Numbered from the stretch's first letter, positions 15,744 through 23,383 are shown. The stretch is 64,000 bases of DNA from Gordonia sp. (in: high G+C Gram-positive bacteria) (GCF_020438995.1 NZ_JAGQTN010000275.1:34543-98542), one strand, 5' to 3'. Notes: generated from the letters alone by a model not told the origin. Numbers and translations are program-made.

Positions 15744-17550
15744 CGGCCACCGCCTGGGCGTCGGCGAGTTCGCGGTAGACGGTCGAGTCGGCCAGCAGCG
15801 AGCGATGGGTGCCGACCGCGACGATCCGGCCCGCGTCGATGACCGCGATCTGGTCGGCGTGCCGGATCGACGAGACCCGTTGCGTGCCGATGATGATCGA
15901 CGACGTGGGGCAGGCCGAGCGGATGGCGCCGATGATCGCCTGCTCGGTGTCGGTGTCGAGGGCGCTGAACGGCTCATCGAGAACGAAGACATCGGGGCGG
16001 CGCAGCAACGCCCGGGCGAGCGCGAGCCGCTGGCGCTGACCGCCGGAGAAGTTTCTGCCGCCTGGGTTGACCTTGGCGTCCAGGCCGCCGTCTCGCTCAC
16101 GGACGAACCCGGCCGAGGCCAGGTCGAGTGCCTGCCACAGTTCATCGTCGGTGGCGTCGGCCCTGCCGATGCGCAGATTGTCGGCGATGGTGCCGGTGAT
16201 CAGCGACGTCCCGGATGAGATGTAGGCGATGCGGGACCGCAGCACGGCGGGTGCGACATCGGCGGCATCGGCACCATTCCAGCGAACGGCGCCCGAGGTG
16301 GGATCGATGAGCCGGGGCAGCAGCGACAGCAGCGTCGACTTGCCGCTCGCGGTACCGCCGATGATGCCGGTGGTCGATTGGGGCCGGAAGGACAGCGAGA
16401 TCGCGTCGAGTGCCGGTGCTTCGGCTCCGGCGTACCGGAAGCCGACACCGTCGAACTCGATCAGCGGGGCGCGGTCGGTGACGCCGAGGGCCGCCAGACC
16501 ATCGGCGTCGAGCTGTCCGCCGTCGGGGTCGATCGACGGCTGGGTGTCGCGGATCTCGATGATGCGTGCGGCGCTCGCACTGGCACGCGGTATCACTCCT
16601 GCAACTACAGAAAGCATGGAGACCGCGATCAGGATCTGCATCAAGTAACCGCTGGTGGCCATCAATTGCCCGATCTTCATCCAGCCGCGGTCGACAAAGA
16701 TGGCGCCCAGCCCGGACACCGTCACCGAGGCGAGGCCGGCCACGACGGTGACAGTGGGCAGCAGCGCGGTCTGCCAACGACCCATATGTAAGGCAACGGT
16801 GAACAGGTCGGTGTTGGCCTCGTCGTAACGCCGGAGCTCGGTCCGCTCCTGGCTGAATGCCCGGATCACCCGCTGACCCGACAGCTGTTCGCGGACGATC
16901 CGATTCAGGTTGTCGATGCGCTTCTGGATGAGTGTGGCCGCGGGGATCAGCTGCCGGATGAACACGCCGATCCCCACCGACAGGATGGTGCCGGCGACGA
17001 CGATGACCGGGGACAGCCGCCAACCCTGGATCAACGAGAGGACGGTGGCACCCACCAGCATGAACGGCGCGGTGACGGCTATCGCCAACACTGCGAACAG
17101 CAACACCTGGACATTGACGACGTCGCCGGTGGCGCGGGTGAGCAGGCTGGGAATGCCGAACCGGGAGGCCTCGGCGTCCGAGAGCAGGGCGACCCGATCA
17201 CGAACGGATATCCGCAGGTCCCGAGCCATCGAGGCCGAGATGTGGGCGGAAAGGTAGACCGCGGCGAGGGAGACTGCGAGGTTGACCACCGCGACGATCA
17301 GCATGTAGCCGCCGACGCGGTAGATCTGGCCGGTATCACCGGCCATGATCCCGTGGTCGACGATGCGGGCGTTGAGTGCGGGCTGCGCCAGTGCGGTGAA
17401 CGTGGCAGCGAGTTGGCACAGCGCGAACACGGCGACGAGCCGCCACCGAGGAACGAGCGCCTCGGTGAAGAGCGTCGACAGCGGCCGGCGCGGTGTCGAC
17501 GCTGTGCCGTCGGGCGAGGAGTGCGCCGTGGCGCGACCGGAATCTGTCAT
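15736..17550 (-). CDS. ABC exporter subunit A (TMD-NBD)
   Basis: A 604-residue half-transporter with about six transmembrane helices and an ATPase domain. Walker A is GGTASGKST (near 396), the signature FSGGQRQRLALA is canonical, and Walker B is VFVLDEPFSALD. The H-loop histidine is replaced by glutamine (IIGTQRVSSI, near 555). With the LSAGE signature of subunit B, this builds exactly one degenerate and one competent ATP site in the heterodimer, as known for TmrAB-type exporters. It lies downstream of peptide genes P3 and P2, separated by a terminator hairpin. Start ATG at 17550. Confidence 0.87.
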   Translation of the reverse strand: MTDSGRATAHSSPDGTASTPRRPLSTLFTEALVPRWRLVAVFALCQLAATFTALAQPALNARIVDHGIMAGDTGQIYRVGGYMLIVAVVNLAVSLAAVYLSAHISASMARDLRISVRDRVALLSDAEASRFGIPSLLTRATGDVVNVQVLLFAVLAIAVTAPFMLVGATVLSLIQGWRLSPVIVVAGTILSVGIGVFIRQLIPAATLIQKRIDNLNRIVREQLSGQRVIRAFSQERTELRRYDEANTDLFTVALHMGRWQTALLPTVTVVAGLASVTVSGLGAIFVDRGWMKIGQLMATSGYLMQILIAVSMLSVVAGVIPRASASAARIIEIRDTQPSIDPDGGQLDADGLAALGVTDRAPLIEFDGVGFRYAGAEAPALDAISLSFRPQSTTGIIGGTASGKSTLLSLLPRLIDPTSGAVRWNGADAADVAPAVLRSRIAYISSGTSLITGTIADNLRIGRADATDDELWQALDLASAGFVRERDGGLDAKVNPGGRNFSGGQRQRLALARALLRRPDVFVLDEPFSALDTDTEQAIIGAIRSACPTSSIIIGTQRVSSIRHADQIAVIDAGRIVAVGTHRSLLADSTVYRELADAQAVAGV

Positions 17551-17587
17551 AGCCCTCTAACAATACGAAGCCCCCGAACACAACGAA

Positions 17588-17620
17588 CGAGCCGTCCCGT
17601 GTGTTGTACGGGACGGCTCG
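17588..17620 (-). terminator. Hairpin terminator between peptide genes and exporter
   Basis: Perfect 13-bp arms CGAGCCGTCCCGT and ACGGGACGGCTCG with a 7-nt loop. It lies 22 bp after the P2 stop and 38 bp before the exporter ATG, all on one strand. A partial terminator here would give high peptide and low exporter expression from one promoter. Confidence 0.65.
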
Positions 17621-17641
17621 AACAGGGCCGGGCTGTGGGGC

Positions 17642-17773
17642 TCAGGAGCCGGTGCTGCTGCCGTTGCCGCCGCCGGTATTGCCGGAGTCGGTGCTGCCGA
17701 GTCCGGTGAAGATACTGTTGCCGACCAGCTGGATGACGTCCCTGACGGTGGTGTCGGCTCCGATGCCTGCCAT
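17642..17773 (-). CDS. Small peptide P2 (43 aa)
   Basis: A 43-codon gene with a strong AAGGAG seven bases before the ATG. It begins MAGIGADTTVRDVIQLVGNS, continues IFTGLGSTDSGNTGGG and ends NGSSTGS. A short hydrophobic stretch (VIQLVGNSIF) is followed by a Gly/Ser/Asn/Thr tail. No Sec signal and no cysteines. The C-terminal STGS is identical to that of P3, which is encoded 110 bp upstream in the same direction. Likely co-transcribed with P3 under the iron box and matched with the exporter downstream. Function unknown. Confidence 0.6.
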   Translation of the reverse strand: MAGIGADTTVRDVIQLVGNSIFTGLGSTDSGNTGGGNGSSTGS

Positions 17774-17883
17774 GGTGGTTCTCCTTGGATTGTGTGCGGT
17801 GTCCCGAGCGTCGGGTATCCGGATGGGAATTGGGAGGCCGGGTGGTCCGGCGCTGACCCGATTGGTGTGAGTGAGCTGCCGGC

Positions 17884-17994
17884 TCAGGATCCGGTGCTGC
17901 CCTGGCCGCTGCCCTGCGAACTCAGATTGCCTCCGACGGCCTGCACGACGTCGGTCATGGTGGCGTTCAGAACCTCGTCCACGGTGTAGCCCAT
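17884..17994 (-). CDS. Small peptide P3 (36 aa), iron-box controlled
   Basis: A 36-codon gene with GGAG seven bases before the ATG. It begins MGYTVDEVLNATMTDVVQAV and ends GGNLSSQGSGQGSTGS. An amphipathic segment (VDEVLNATMTDVVQAVGGNL) precedes a Gln/Gly/Ser tail ending STGS like P2. The IdeR-type box lies 47-70 bp upstream, with a TACGAT -10-like hexamer (minus strand, 18022-18027) between box and gene. Low iron should therefore turn it on. First gene of the presumed unit P3-P2-exporter-esterase. Function unknown. Confidence 0.62.
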   Translation of the reverse strand: MGYTVDEVLNATMTDVVQAVGGNLSSQGSGQGSTGS

Positions 17995-18040
17995 GTCTGT
18001 ACTCCGATCTGGGTGGTGGGAATCGTATGCAACCCGAACT

Positions 18041-18064
18041 TTAGGTTGCGCTAGGCTAACCTAA
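18041..18064. promoter_or_regulatory. IdeR/DtxR-type iron box
   Basis: Outer arms TTAGGTT (18041-18047) and AACCTAA (18058-18064) are perfect inverted repeats. The 19 bases 18046-18064 match the IdeR/DtxR consensus TTAGGTTAGGCTAACCTAA at 16 positions, and the overlapping 18041-18059 at 15. Overlapping boxes of this kind bind two repressor dimers with Fe(II). It lies between the divergent P3 and GNAT-like genes, close to P3. Confidence 0.75.
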
Positions 18065-18248
18065 CATGACCAGCTATCTACTGGTAAAGAGATAGTCACG
18101 GCATAGTAAAGATCGCAGGTCGGGTTTCCTGGAGCACGGTTGCTGACATGTGCCGTCGGCCCGCTGAACTGCTGTGATGGATTCGGGTCTCGCGCAGTGG
18201 GACCCCGGATGAGACAAAGATCACGTTCGACGACGACATGGAGGCGGT

Positions 18249-18887
18249 GTGCGGCCCTCGGAAAACTTGACCACTCGCGCTATCAGGCTCGATGACCCGC
18301 AGGAGCGTGCGCGCGCGGTCGAACTCCTTGCCCAGGGCATCGCGGACATACCGCACTTCAAGTGGCTGATGGGCGAGCTGATGTCCACACAGCTCGTCCG
18401 ATGGCTGGCCGAGGTCACGTTGTCGCCCGCCCGGACCGACGGGGTGCACGGCACCTTTACCGACTCGGGCGAACTCTGCGCGGTGGTGGTGTGGTCCGCG
18501 TCGGACCACACGGCGTGCGCGCCCGACCCGGATCTGGTTGCGAGGGGGGTCGAACTTTTCGGCCACGATGTCGGCTTCATGGAGAGGTACCGGCAGAGTC
18601 AGGAACCCGATGTGGGCACCTGGTCGGTGCCCGGGGCGCTCTCGGTGTCGGTGGCGACGGTGGCCCCCGAATATCGCCGCCGCGGCGTGCTGCGCGCCGC
18701 AGTCGAACCGGTGATCGCCGAAAGCCTGCGGCGCGATGTGCCCGGTGTGCTCAGGACCGGCACCAGAGACCTCGCCGACGCGTACGTCAGGCTGTTCTCC
18801 GCGGTCGAACTTGGCAACTATAAGCTCAGTGACGGGTCGACGGTATGGGTCCTCGAGGTTCCGCCCGGCGGTGGGCGGGCTGCTTAG
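18249..18887 (+). CDS. GNAT-like protein, paralogue 2
   Basis: A 212-residue protein starting at a GTG with GGAGG four bases upstream. It shares WLMGELMSTQLVRWLAE and the end GNYKLSDGSTVWVLE with paralogues 1 and 3. The region VSVATVAPEYRRRGVL is a good GNAT motif A (R-R-x-G-V), so acyl-CoA binding is likely. Divergent from P3/P2 with the iron box between them, and followed by paralogue 3 after 58 bp. The acceptor is unknown; the neighbouring peptides are the obvious candidates. Confidence 0.72.
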   Translation: MRPSENLTTRAIRLDDPQERARAVELLAQGIADIPHFKWLMGELMSTQLVRWLAEVTLSPARTDGVHGTFTDSGELCAVVVWSASDHTACAPDPDLVARGVELFGHDVGFMERYRQSQEPDVGTWSVPGALSVSVATVAPEYRRRGVLRAAVEPVIAESLRRDVPGVLRTGTRDLADAYVRLFSAVELGNYKLSDGSTVWVLEVPPGGGRAA

Positions 18888-18945
18888 CGGCGGTCACCGG
18901 AGACGGCTCGTTATCGCTGCCGCACAAGGATTTTCGGAGGTCTGA

Positions 18946-19575
18946 ATGTCTGTATCGGTCAGTGAGATGGTGGCGCGCCCCGTCAGGCTCGATGATCCCG
19001 CGGAGCGGGCGCGGGCGGTGGAGATCGTGGCGCGGGGTATCCCCGATATCCCGCATCTGAACTGGTTGTTCGGTGATCTCATGTCGCCGCGGCTCGCGCG
19101 CTGGTTTGCCGAGATCGAGCTCAACCCCAAGCGGACGTCGGGGGTGAACGGCGCGTTCACCGGGTCGGGCGAACTGTGCGGGGTCGTGGTGTGGACGGCT
19201 CCCGACCATGTGAAAGTGCCGCCGCTGCCCGAACACGTCGAGGAGGGGCGTGAACTTGTCGGTGGCAACGATGCGTTCATGGCCCGGTTCAAGGAGAACA
19301 GCGATGCCGAACAGGCATCCGTACCCGGCGCGGATGTGGCCAGTGTGGTTCTCGCGGCCGTGGCACCGGACTATCGCCGCTCCGGCGTGCTGTGGGTGGC
19401 GCTGCAGCCACTGATCGCCGAAGGCCGCAGGCGTGGCTTGTCGGCCGTCGTCCGGGCCGGTGATCGCGACCTGGCCGACGCCTATATTCGCAAGTTCGGT
19501 GCTGTGGAAGTGGGCAGCTACACGCTCACTGATGGTCCTACGGTGTGGGTCCTGGAATGGGAGCCGGCGCCGTAG
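18946..19575 (+). CDS. GNAT-like protein, paralogue 3
   Basis: A 209-residue protein, ATG preceded by GGAGGT. Closest to paralogue 2: both have RLDDP.ERARAVE near the N terminus, WLFGDLMSPRLARWFAE here, and GSYTLTDGPTVWVLEWE at the C terminus. GNAT motif A reads LAAVAPDYRRSGVL. Probably co-transcribed with paralogue 2. It converges on small peptide gene P4 with a shared hairpin between them. Likely a tandem duplicate whose acceptor has diverged with its peptide partner. Confidence 0.72.
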   Translation: MSVSVSEMVARPVRLDDPAERARAVEIVARGIPDIPHLNWLFGDLMSPRLARWFAEIELNPKRTSGVNGAFTGSGELCGVVVWTAPDHVKVPPLPEHVEEGRELVGGNDAFMARFKENSDAEQASVPGADVASVVLAAVAPDYRRSGVLWVALQPLIAEGRRRGLSAVVRAGDRDLADAYIRKFGAVEVGSYTLTDGPTVWVLEWEPAP

Positions 19576-19597
19576 TCGATCGGTACCGTGAAGCCTT

Positions 19598-19647
19598 CCG
19601 GACAGCAGAAAACCGCCCCGCGGCTGCGCGCGAGACGGTTTGTCCGG
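19598..19647. terminator. Imperfect bidirectional hairpin
   Basis: CCGGACA plus AAACCG, with a four-base bulge, pair with CGGTTTGTCCGG. It lies between the convergent GNAT paralogue 3 and peptide gene P4. Confidence 0.45.
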
Positions 19648-19655
19648 TGCGTGTT

Positions 19656-19775
19656 CTAGGCGGACGAGCCGGTGGACGTCTGCCCCGCCGAAGAGCCGGT
19701 GTTGGTTCCGTTGCCGTTCAGGACGTTGAGGATCTGAGCGAGGGGGTCGCTTCCGCCACCACGGGTCTTGTGCAT
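19656..19775 (-). CDS. Small peptide P4 (39 aa)
   Basis: A 39-codon gene with AAGAGA upstream of the ATG at 19775; the frame stays open to 19865 but without a better start. It begins MHKTRGGGSDPLAQILNVLN, continues GNGTNTGSSAGQTS and ends TGSSA. Basic N terminus, short hydrophobic helix (PLAQILNVLNG), then a Gly/Ser/Thr/Asn tail resembling P2 and P3. Convergent with GNAT paralogue 3. Function unknown. Confidence 0.55.
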   Translation of the reverse strand: MHKTRGGGSDPLAQILNVLNGNGTNTGSSAGQTSTGSSA

Positions 19776-20088
19776 CGAGAATCTCTTTTCAATCATGCGA
19801 GCCGAACTCCCGGCCTTCTTCCCGGAGTTTCGCCTGAAGACTAGCCGGGCTGCGACCGTGATCACAACTCCGCATCCAGTCCGTTATGCGTTTGTTACCA
19901 ATGCCTGAATGGCAACTTCGATTGTTAGCAATGCTGACAAAATTGCCGACGGAAGTGCGCCGGGGTTATCCACAGGACCGAGGTGGGCCTATGGTCAGCA
20001 CTCGACGGATGTGGCACTATCTGCACATCGCAACGACAAACCGGACAATCATCATTCGGCGGTTTTGTCGGCTCGGTAGTCAAGATCA
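19776..20088. other. Intergenic gap before the ESX-related genes
   Basis: About 310 bp. Contains a small imperfect inverted repeat around 19800-19835 (GGAGTTTCGCC region), the upstream region of P4, and one perfect DnaA-box-like TTATCCACA at 19966-19974. A single such word does not make an origin. No gene seen. Confidence 0.35.
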
Positions 20089-20556
20089 TTGCAGTACGGC
20101 GCATTTGATGTAGTTCTGCGAATGTTTGAGACGGTGCCGCCAGGCGCGCATCGCAACGATACGGGGGTATTCGGAGTGGAAAGCACAACATTCACCGACA
20201 GATGGTCGGCCAGGGCGCAGAGCGATTGTTCCAGCGGATTCGCCGACGCATTGACGACGGTCCGCTCCCGCAGCGGGGCGGTCACCGTGACCGCCACACA
20301 TCAGGGCTTGCCGGTGTCCGTCAAGATCGCCGAGGGTGAAATGCGGCGCGACATGACCGGCCTGGCCGCAGAATTGACAGCGCTGTGCCGCGGCGCCGCG
20401 ATGGTATCCGGAATCCGTCTCCGCGCAAGACTTCTCGACGACGGCGTGGATGCCGGCATCATCGGCGCCATGGGGCTGCCGACGGCCGACGAGCTCGCCG
20501 ACTTCGAACGTCGTGGCGAGCATGACGACTTCGCTGTGCGTCCGACGGGCCGGTGA
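20089..20556 (+). CDS. YbaB/EspL-like protein 1
   Basis: Up to 155 residues; the true start is unclear (ATG at 20089 or 20121, or the GTG at 20175). The C-terminal half (SVKIAEGEMRRDMTGLAAEL then TALCRGAA) has the plan of YbaB/EbfC-fold proteins that accompany ESX substrates, such as EspL. It probably acts as a small cytoplasmic accessory factor. It lies 9 bp before a second protein of the same fold and upstream of ESX substrates. Confidence 0.55.
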   Translation: MQYGAFDVVLRMFETVPPGAHRNDTGVFGVESTTFTDRWSARAQSDCSSGFADALTTVRSRSGAVTVTATHQGLPVSVKIAEGEMRRDMTGLAAELTALCRGAAMVSGIRLRARLLDDGVDAGIIGAMGLPTADELADFERRGEHDDFAVRPTGR

Positions 20557-20565
20557 CTCGTTCAC

Positions 20566-20886
20566 ATGACTTGGGGGATGGACGAATTGGAGGCTCGGGC
20601 GCGCGCGCAACTGAGCCGGATGCAGGACTTCTCGGACCGACTCGGGGCGATCACGGTTCGGGAGACATCCCCGGATGGTCTGGTATCCATCGAGGTCGAC
20701 GGTGTCGGCGGGGTGCGGGAGATCGTGTTGTCGCCGCGTGCTGATCGTCTCGGTGCGGCGCGGCTCGGCGAAACAGTAGTTGCCACAGCGGCTTTGGCGG
20801 CTCAGCGGGCGTTCGCGCAGCGCGCCCGGGTCACCGAGGAGTTCGCCGAGTCGTTCGCCGAACTTCTCGGCAGCCGTCCTCGCTGA
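20566..20886 (+). CDS. YbaB/EbfC-family protein 2 (EspL-like)
   Basis: A 106-residue protein. The first 30 residues form a charged helix (MDELEARARAQLSRMQDFSD), followed by strands (VSIEVDGVGGVREIVLSP) and a C-terminal helix, the YbaB fold. Such proteins bind DNA or other ESX factors; in mycobacteria EspL stabilises ESX-1 substrates. Start: ATG at 20566 (MTWGMDEL) or, two residues past the conserved point, ATG at 20578. Probably co-transcribed with the preceding gene. Confidence 0.65.
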   Translation: MTWGMDELEARARAQLSRMQDFSDRLGAITVRETSPDGLVSIEVDGVGGVREIVLSPRADRLGAARLGETVVATAALAAQRAFAQRARVTEEFAESFAELLGSRPR

Positions 20887-21101
20887 CCGCGTCGCGACGT
20901 CCTGGTCGAATCACGCCTGATCCGGCGTTGGTTCGTACTCCTGTCGGAACATGCTGATTCATCCTGTGTGAATCCGGGTGCCGGGTGTGTCGTGGCTATC
21001 GCCTGCATCGATCGGATTCCCTTGTGGATCAATGAAATTGGAAATAGAGCGACGTCGGGTGTGCCGAGCGGTGGACCCGGGTTCGTAGGAAGGGGGAATC
21101 T

Positions 21102-21422
21102 GTGAGCACGACTGTTGTCATTCCTGATGCGGTGCGCGGTTACGGAGCGAGCGCGGCGTCCACGGGAGTCGCCATAGCGGGTGCCGGCGCCATCAACGCC
21201 GGGGCAAACACGCTGGCACTCATCCCGGTGTTCGGCCTCATCGGCCAGGAGTTCCTGGCCTCGTTCATCGGTGCGCAGACCAACCACCTGGCATCGGTGA
21301 GCGAAGTGGCCGCGGTGCACCTGGGGACGGCCGCTGCCGCCATCGGTGGGGCCGCGGACTTCGAGAACACGGACACCGACGGTGCGAGCGGCATCACCCG
21401 GACCGTCGGGATGCGGGTATGA
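21102..21422 (+). CDS. EspC-like ESX secretion target
   Basis: A 106-residue Ala-rich helical protein starting at a GTG with AGGGGG upstream. It has the two-helix plan of the ESX-1 'type VII secretion target' family (EspC, DUF2580). The C-terminal FENTD at 87-91 occupies the place of the YxxxD/E export signal, with Phe for Tyr. Its TGA overlaps the ATG of the next gene by four bases (ATGA), so the two are translationally coupled and probably form a secreted pair. Confidence 0.6.
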   Translation: MSTTVVIPDAVRGYGASAASTGVAIAGAGAINAGANTLALIPVFGLIGQEFLASFIGAQTNHLASVSEVAAVHLGTAAAAIGGAADFENTDTDGASGITRTVGMRV

Positions 21423-22900
21423 GCACGGCCGGCGCACCTCGCGCGACATCGGCGCCGGCATCCGCGTCATCGGCAGGGGCGGGGACGGGTAATGGAAGCG
21501 AATCATCCGTCCAGGCAGTGACTTTCAGTTCGGAGTCCGGCGCCACGGGCGCCGTGAACCGATCGGTCTCGGAGGTATCGGTTAACGACATGATCGCCGC
21601 GACACCACTCGGTCCGATCCTGGATCGGCCGGTCGGTGACGTCTTGGCCAGCCTGAAGCTGCCCGCTCTGCCCCAGGTGCCCGAGGTGCCGCCTCTGCCG
21701 GGACTGCCGAACCTGCCCATGCTCGACCTGACCGCGCTGCTCAAACCGCTCACCGACCTGCTCGGCGGCTTCGGCACCGGCAACCTGGCGACCGCCGCCA
21801 TCGACCCGTCGAAGCTGTTCACAGCGTTGTCGGGGGTGCTCGACACCGCGGTATCGACATCGTCGGGTGCATTGAAGGTGGCCGCGCAGGTGTGGGACGG
21901 TCAGGCCTCCGAAGCCGCCGTCGTCAAGAACGTCAAGGTCACCGCCGACACCACGGCCGTGTCACGCCAAGGCACGACGATGTCGATCGACATCCAGACC
22001 GCGGCGGCCATCGTCGGAACCGGGCTCAGCCAGATCCAGGGGATCATCGCGGCGACGGTGAGCAAGATCGGTGCGACACTGCCGATCATCGTGACGCCCG
22101 CCGGGCAGGGCCTCGCGCTCGGCTTCGCGGCCGAAGGGCTCTCGCAGGCGATCGCCGTGGTCACCGCAACCCGTGCCCAACTGCTCGGGCCCACCACCCA
22201 CATGACCACCAACGGCGTCAAGATCAAGGTGACCAATGTGCCGGGTATCAAGGGCATCAACCCGTTCTCGGTGGCCGGATCCGTGGTCGACACAGTCACG
22301 CCGGTCGTTGGGGCGGTGAGGCAACTGCCGACCCAACTGGCGCCACCGGTCACCCCGACAGCCACGAATACGGTTCCCACCGCAACACGTGTGCCGGTGG
22401 CCACGGTGCCCACGACCATCAACGAGCGGCCGGTGCCGGCGCAGAAGATCGATCCCGCGGTGCGGACGGCCTCGGCGGACAGGGTTCCGTCGGCGGGTCC
22501 GTACGGCAATGCCGGAGCCACCCCGACGGGATCGCCCTCGCCGCAGACCCCGGCCGGAACCTACCGGCCGGCCGTGCCCACCGCCGCCGAACCCTCGGCG
22601 ACCGCCACGCCGGTGGCCCGGAACCCGGCCGGCGGCAACGGGTACGGTGCCGGCGCGCCGATGGTCGCTGCACCTGCCGGGGCTGCCGGCCGCGGTGGGG
22701 GTGAGGGGACGCAGGGCGGCGCCGCCTACCTGGTCAGTGAGGACAACGGGCGTCGTGTCGTCGGTGAGGCCGGATCGACCGCTCCGGCCGTTTTCGGTGC
22801 GGACGACGACCCCGGCAGTGCCGCACAGCACAGTGCCGCACAACAAGCGGCGCCCGATATCGCCCTCCGGCTGAACCTGTCGCCTTCCGCCGGCGCGTAG
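21419..22900 (+). CDS. Pro/Ala-rich putative ESX-secreted protein
   Basis: A 493-residue protein of low complexity at both ends. Residues 75-100 are Pro/Leu-rich (LPALPQVPEVPPLPGLPNLP), the middle (150-300) looks globular with small hydrophobic segments (ASTVSKIGATLPIIVTPAGQ-like), and 320-480 is Pro/Thr/Ala/Gly-rich. No catalytic motif. Coupled to the EspC-like gene and followed by the WXG100 pair, as PPE or EspA/EspB-type partners are in ESX loci. I assign it only as a probable ESX substrate. Confidence 0.5.
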   Translation: MSTAGAPRATSAPASASSAGAGTGNGSESSVQAVTFSSESGATGAVNRSVSEVSVNDMIAATPLGPILDRPVGDVLASLKLPALPQVPEVPPLPGLPNLPMLDLTALLKPLTDLLGGFGTGNLATAAIDPSKLFTALSGVLDTAVSTSSGALKVAAQVWDGQASEAAVVKNVKVTADTTAVSRQGTTMSIDIQTAAAIVGTGLSQIQGIIAATVSKIGATLPIIVTPAGQGLALGFAAEGLSQAIAVVTATRAQLLGPTTHMTTNGVKIKVTNVPGIKGINPFSVAGSVVDTVTPVVGAVRQLPTQLAPPVTPTATNTVPTATRVPVATVPTTINERPVPAQKIDPAVRTASADRVPSAGPYGNAGATPTGSPSPQTPAGTYRPAVPTAAEPSATATPVARNPAGGNGYGAGAPMVAAPAGAAGRGGGEGTQGGAAYLVSEDNGRRVVGEAGSTAPAVFGADDDPGSAAQHSAAQQAAPDIALRLNLSPSAGA

Positions 22901-22987
22901 CGGTCACGCTTGCCGACCGATCATCACTTCACCAACAGCACAACATAATCGGCAAACAGGTCGGTTATGACACAAGAGGAGGAAACA

Positions 22988-23323
22988 ATGCAGTTCGGTT
23001 CATCCAACGGAGTTTCCATCGACCTGGCCGCCAGCCAGTCGTCGGCTGATTCCATCGGCACCATCGTCGGCGAGATGAAAGGCATCCTGAACCAGATCCG
23101 GACGTCGGCCGGTACGGGCCAGGCGAGCTGGAGCGGTCAGGCGGCCACCGCCTTCGGCAACACCCACAACAACTGGCAGGACCTCGCCACCCGGCTCAAC
23201 ACCGCACTCGACGAGATCGAGGCCAACCTGACCACGAGTTTCAAGGGCTACGACAGTCAGGACTCCGAGGTCGCGGGCGTGGTGACGCAGAGCGTGGGCG
23301 GCGGATCGCCACTCAAGCTCTGA
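22988..23323 (+). CDS. WXG100-family protein (EsxB-like)
   Basis: A 111-residue helical hairpin protein with WSG at 48-50 in the turn and a C-terminal YDSQD (88-92) matching the YxxxD type VII secretion signal. AGGAGG stands seven bases before the ATG at 22988; the in-frame ATG at 22967 lacks such a site. Expected to leave the cell through an ESX system as a heterodimer with the next gene's product. No EccC, EccD or MycP gene is in this window. Confidence 0.9.
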   Translation: MQFGSSNGVSIDLAASQSSADSIGTIVGEMKGILNQIRTSAGTGQASWSGQAATAFGNTHNNWQDLATRLNTALDEIEANLTTSFKGYDSQDSEVAGVVTQSVGGGSPLKL

Positions 23324-23383
23324 TCCCACGCCTGATCAACCCGCTCGTCCCGCACAGACCCCACAACCGTCAGGAGTACATCC

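Noticed and set aside
15736-17550. Naming the exporter IrtA/IrtB (mycobactin importer)
   Set aside because: Neither subunit has the siderophore-interaction/reductase domain of IrtA and no mycobactin genes are present.
19966-19974. Perfect DnaA box TTATCCACA
   Set aside because: A single copy, no cluster, no dnaA/dnaN/gyr neighbours; not an origin.
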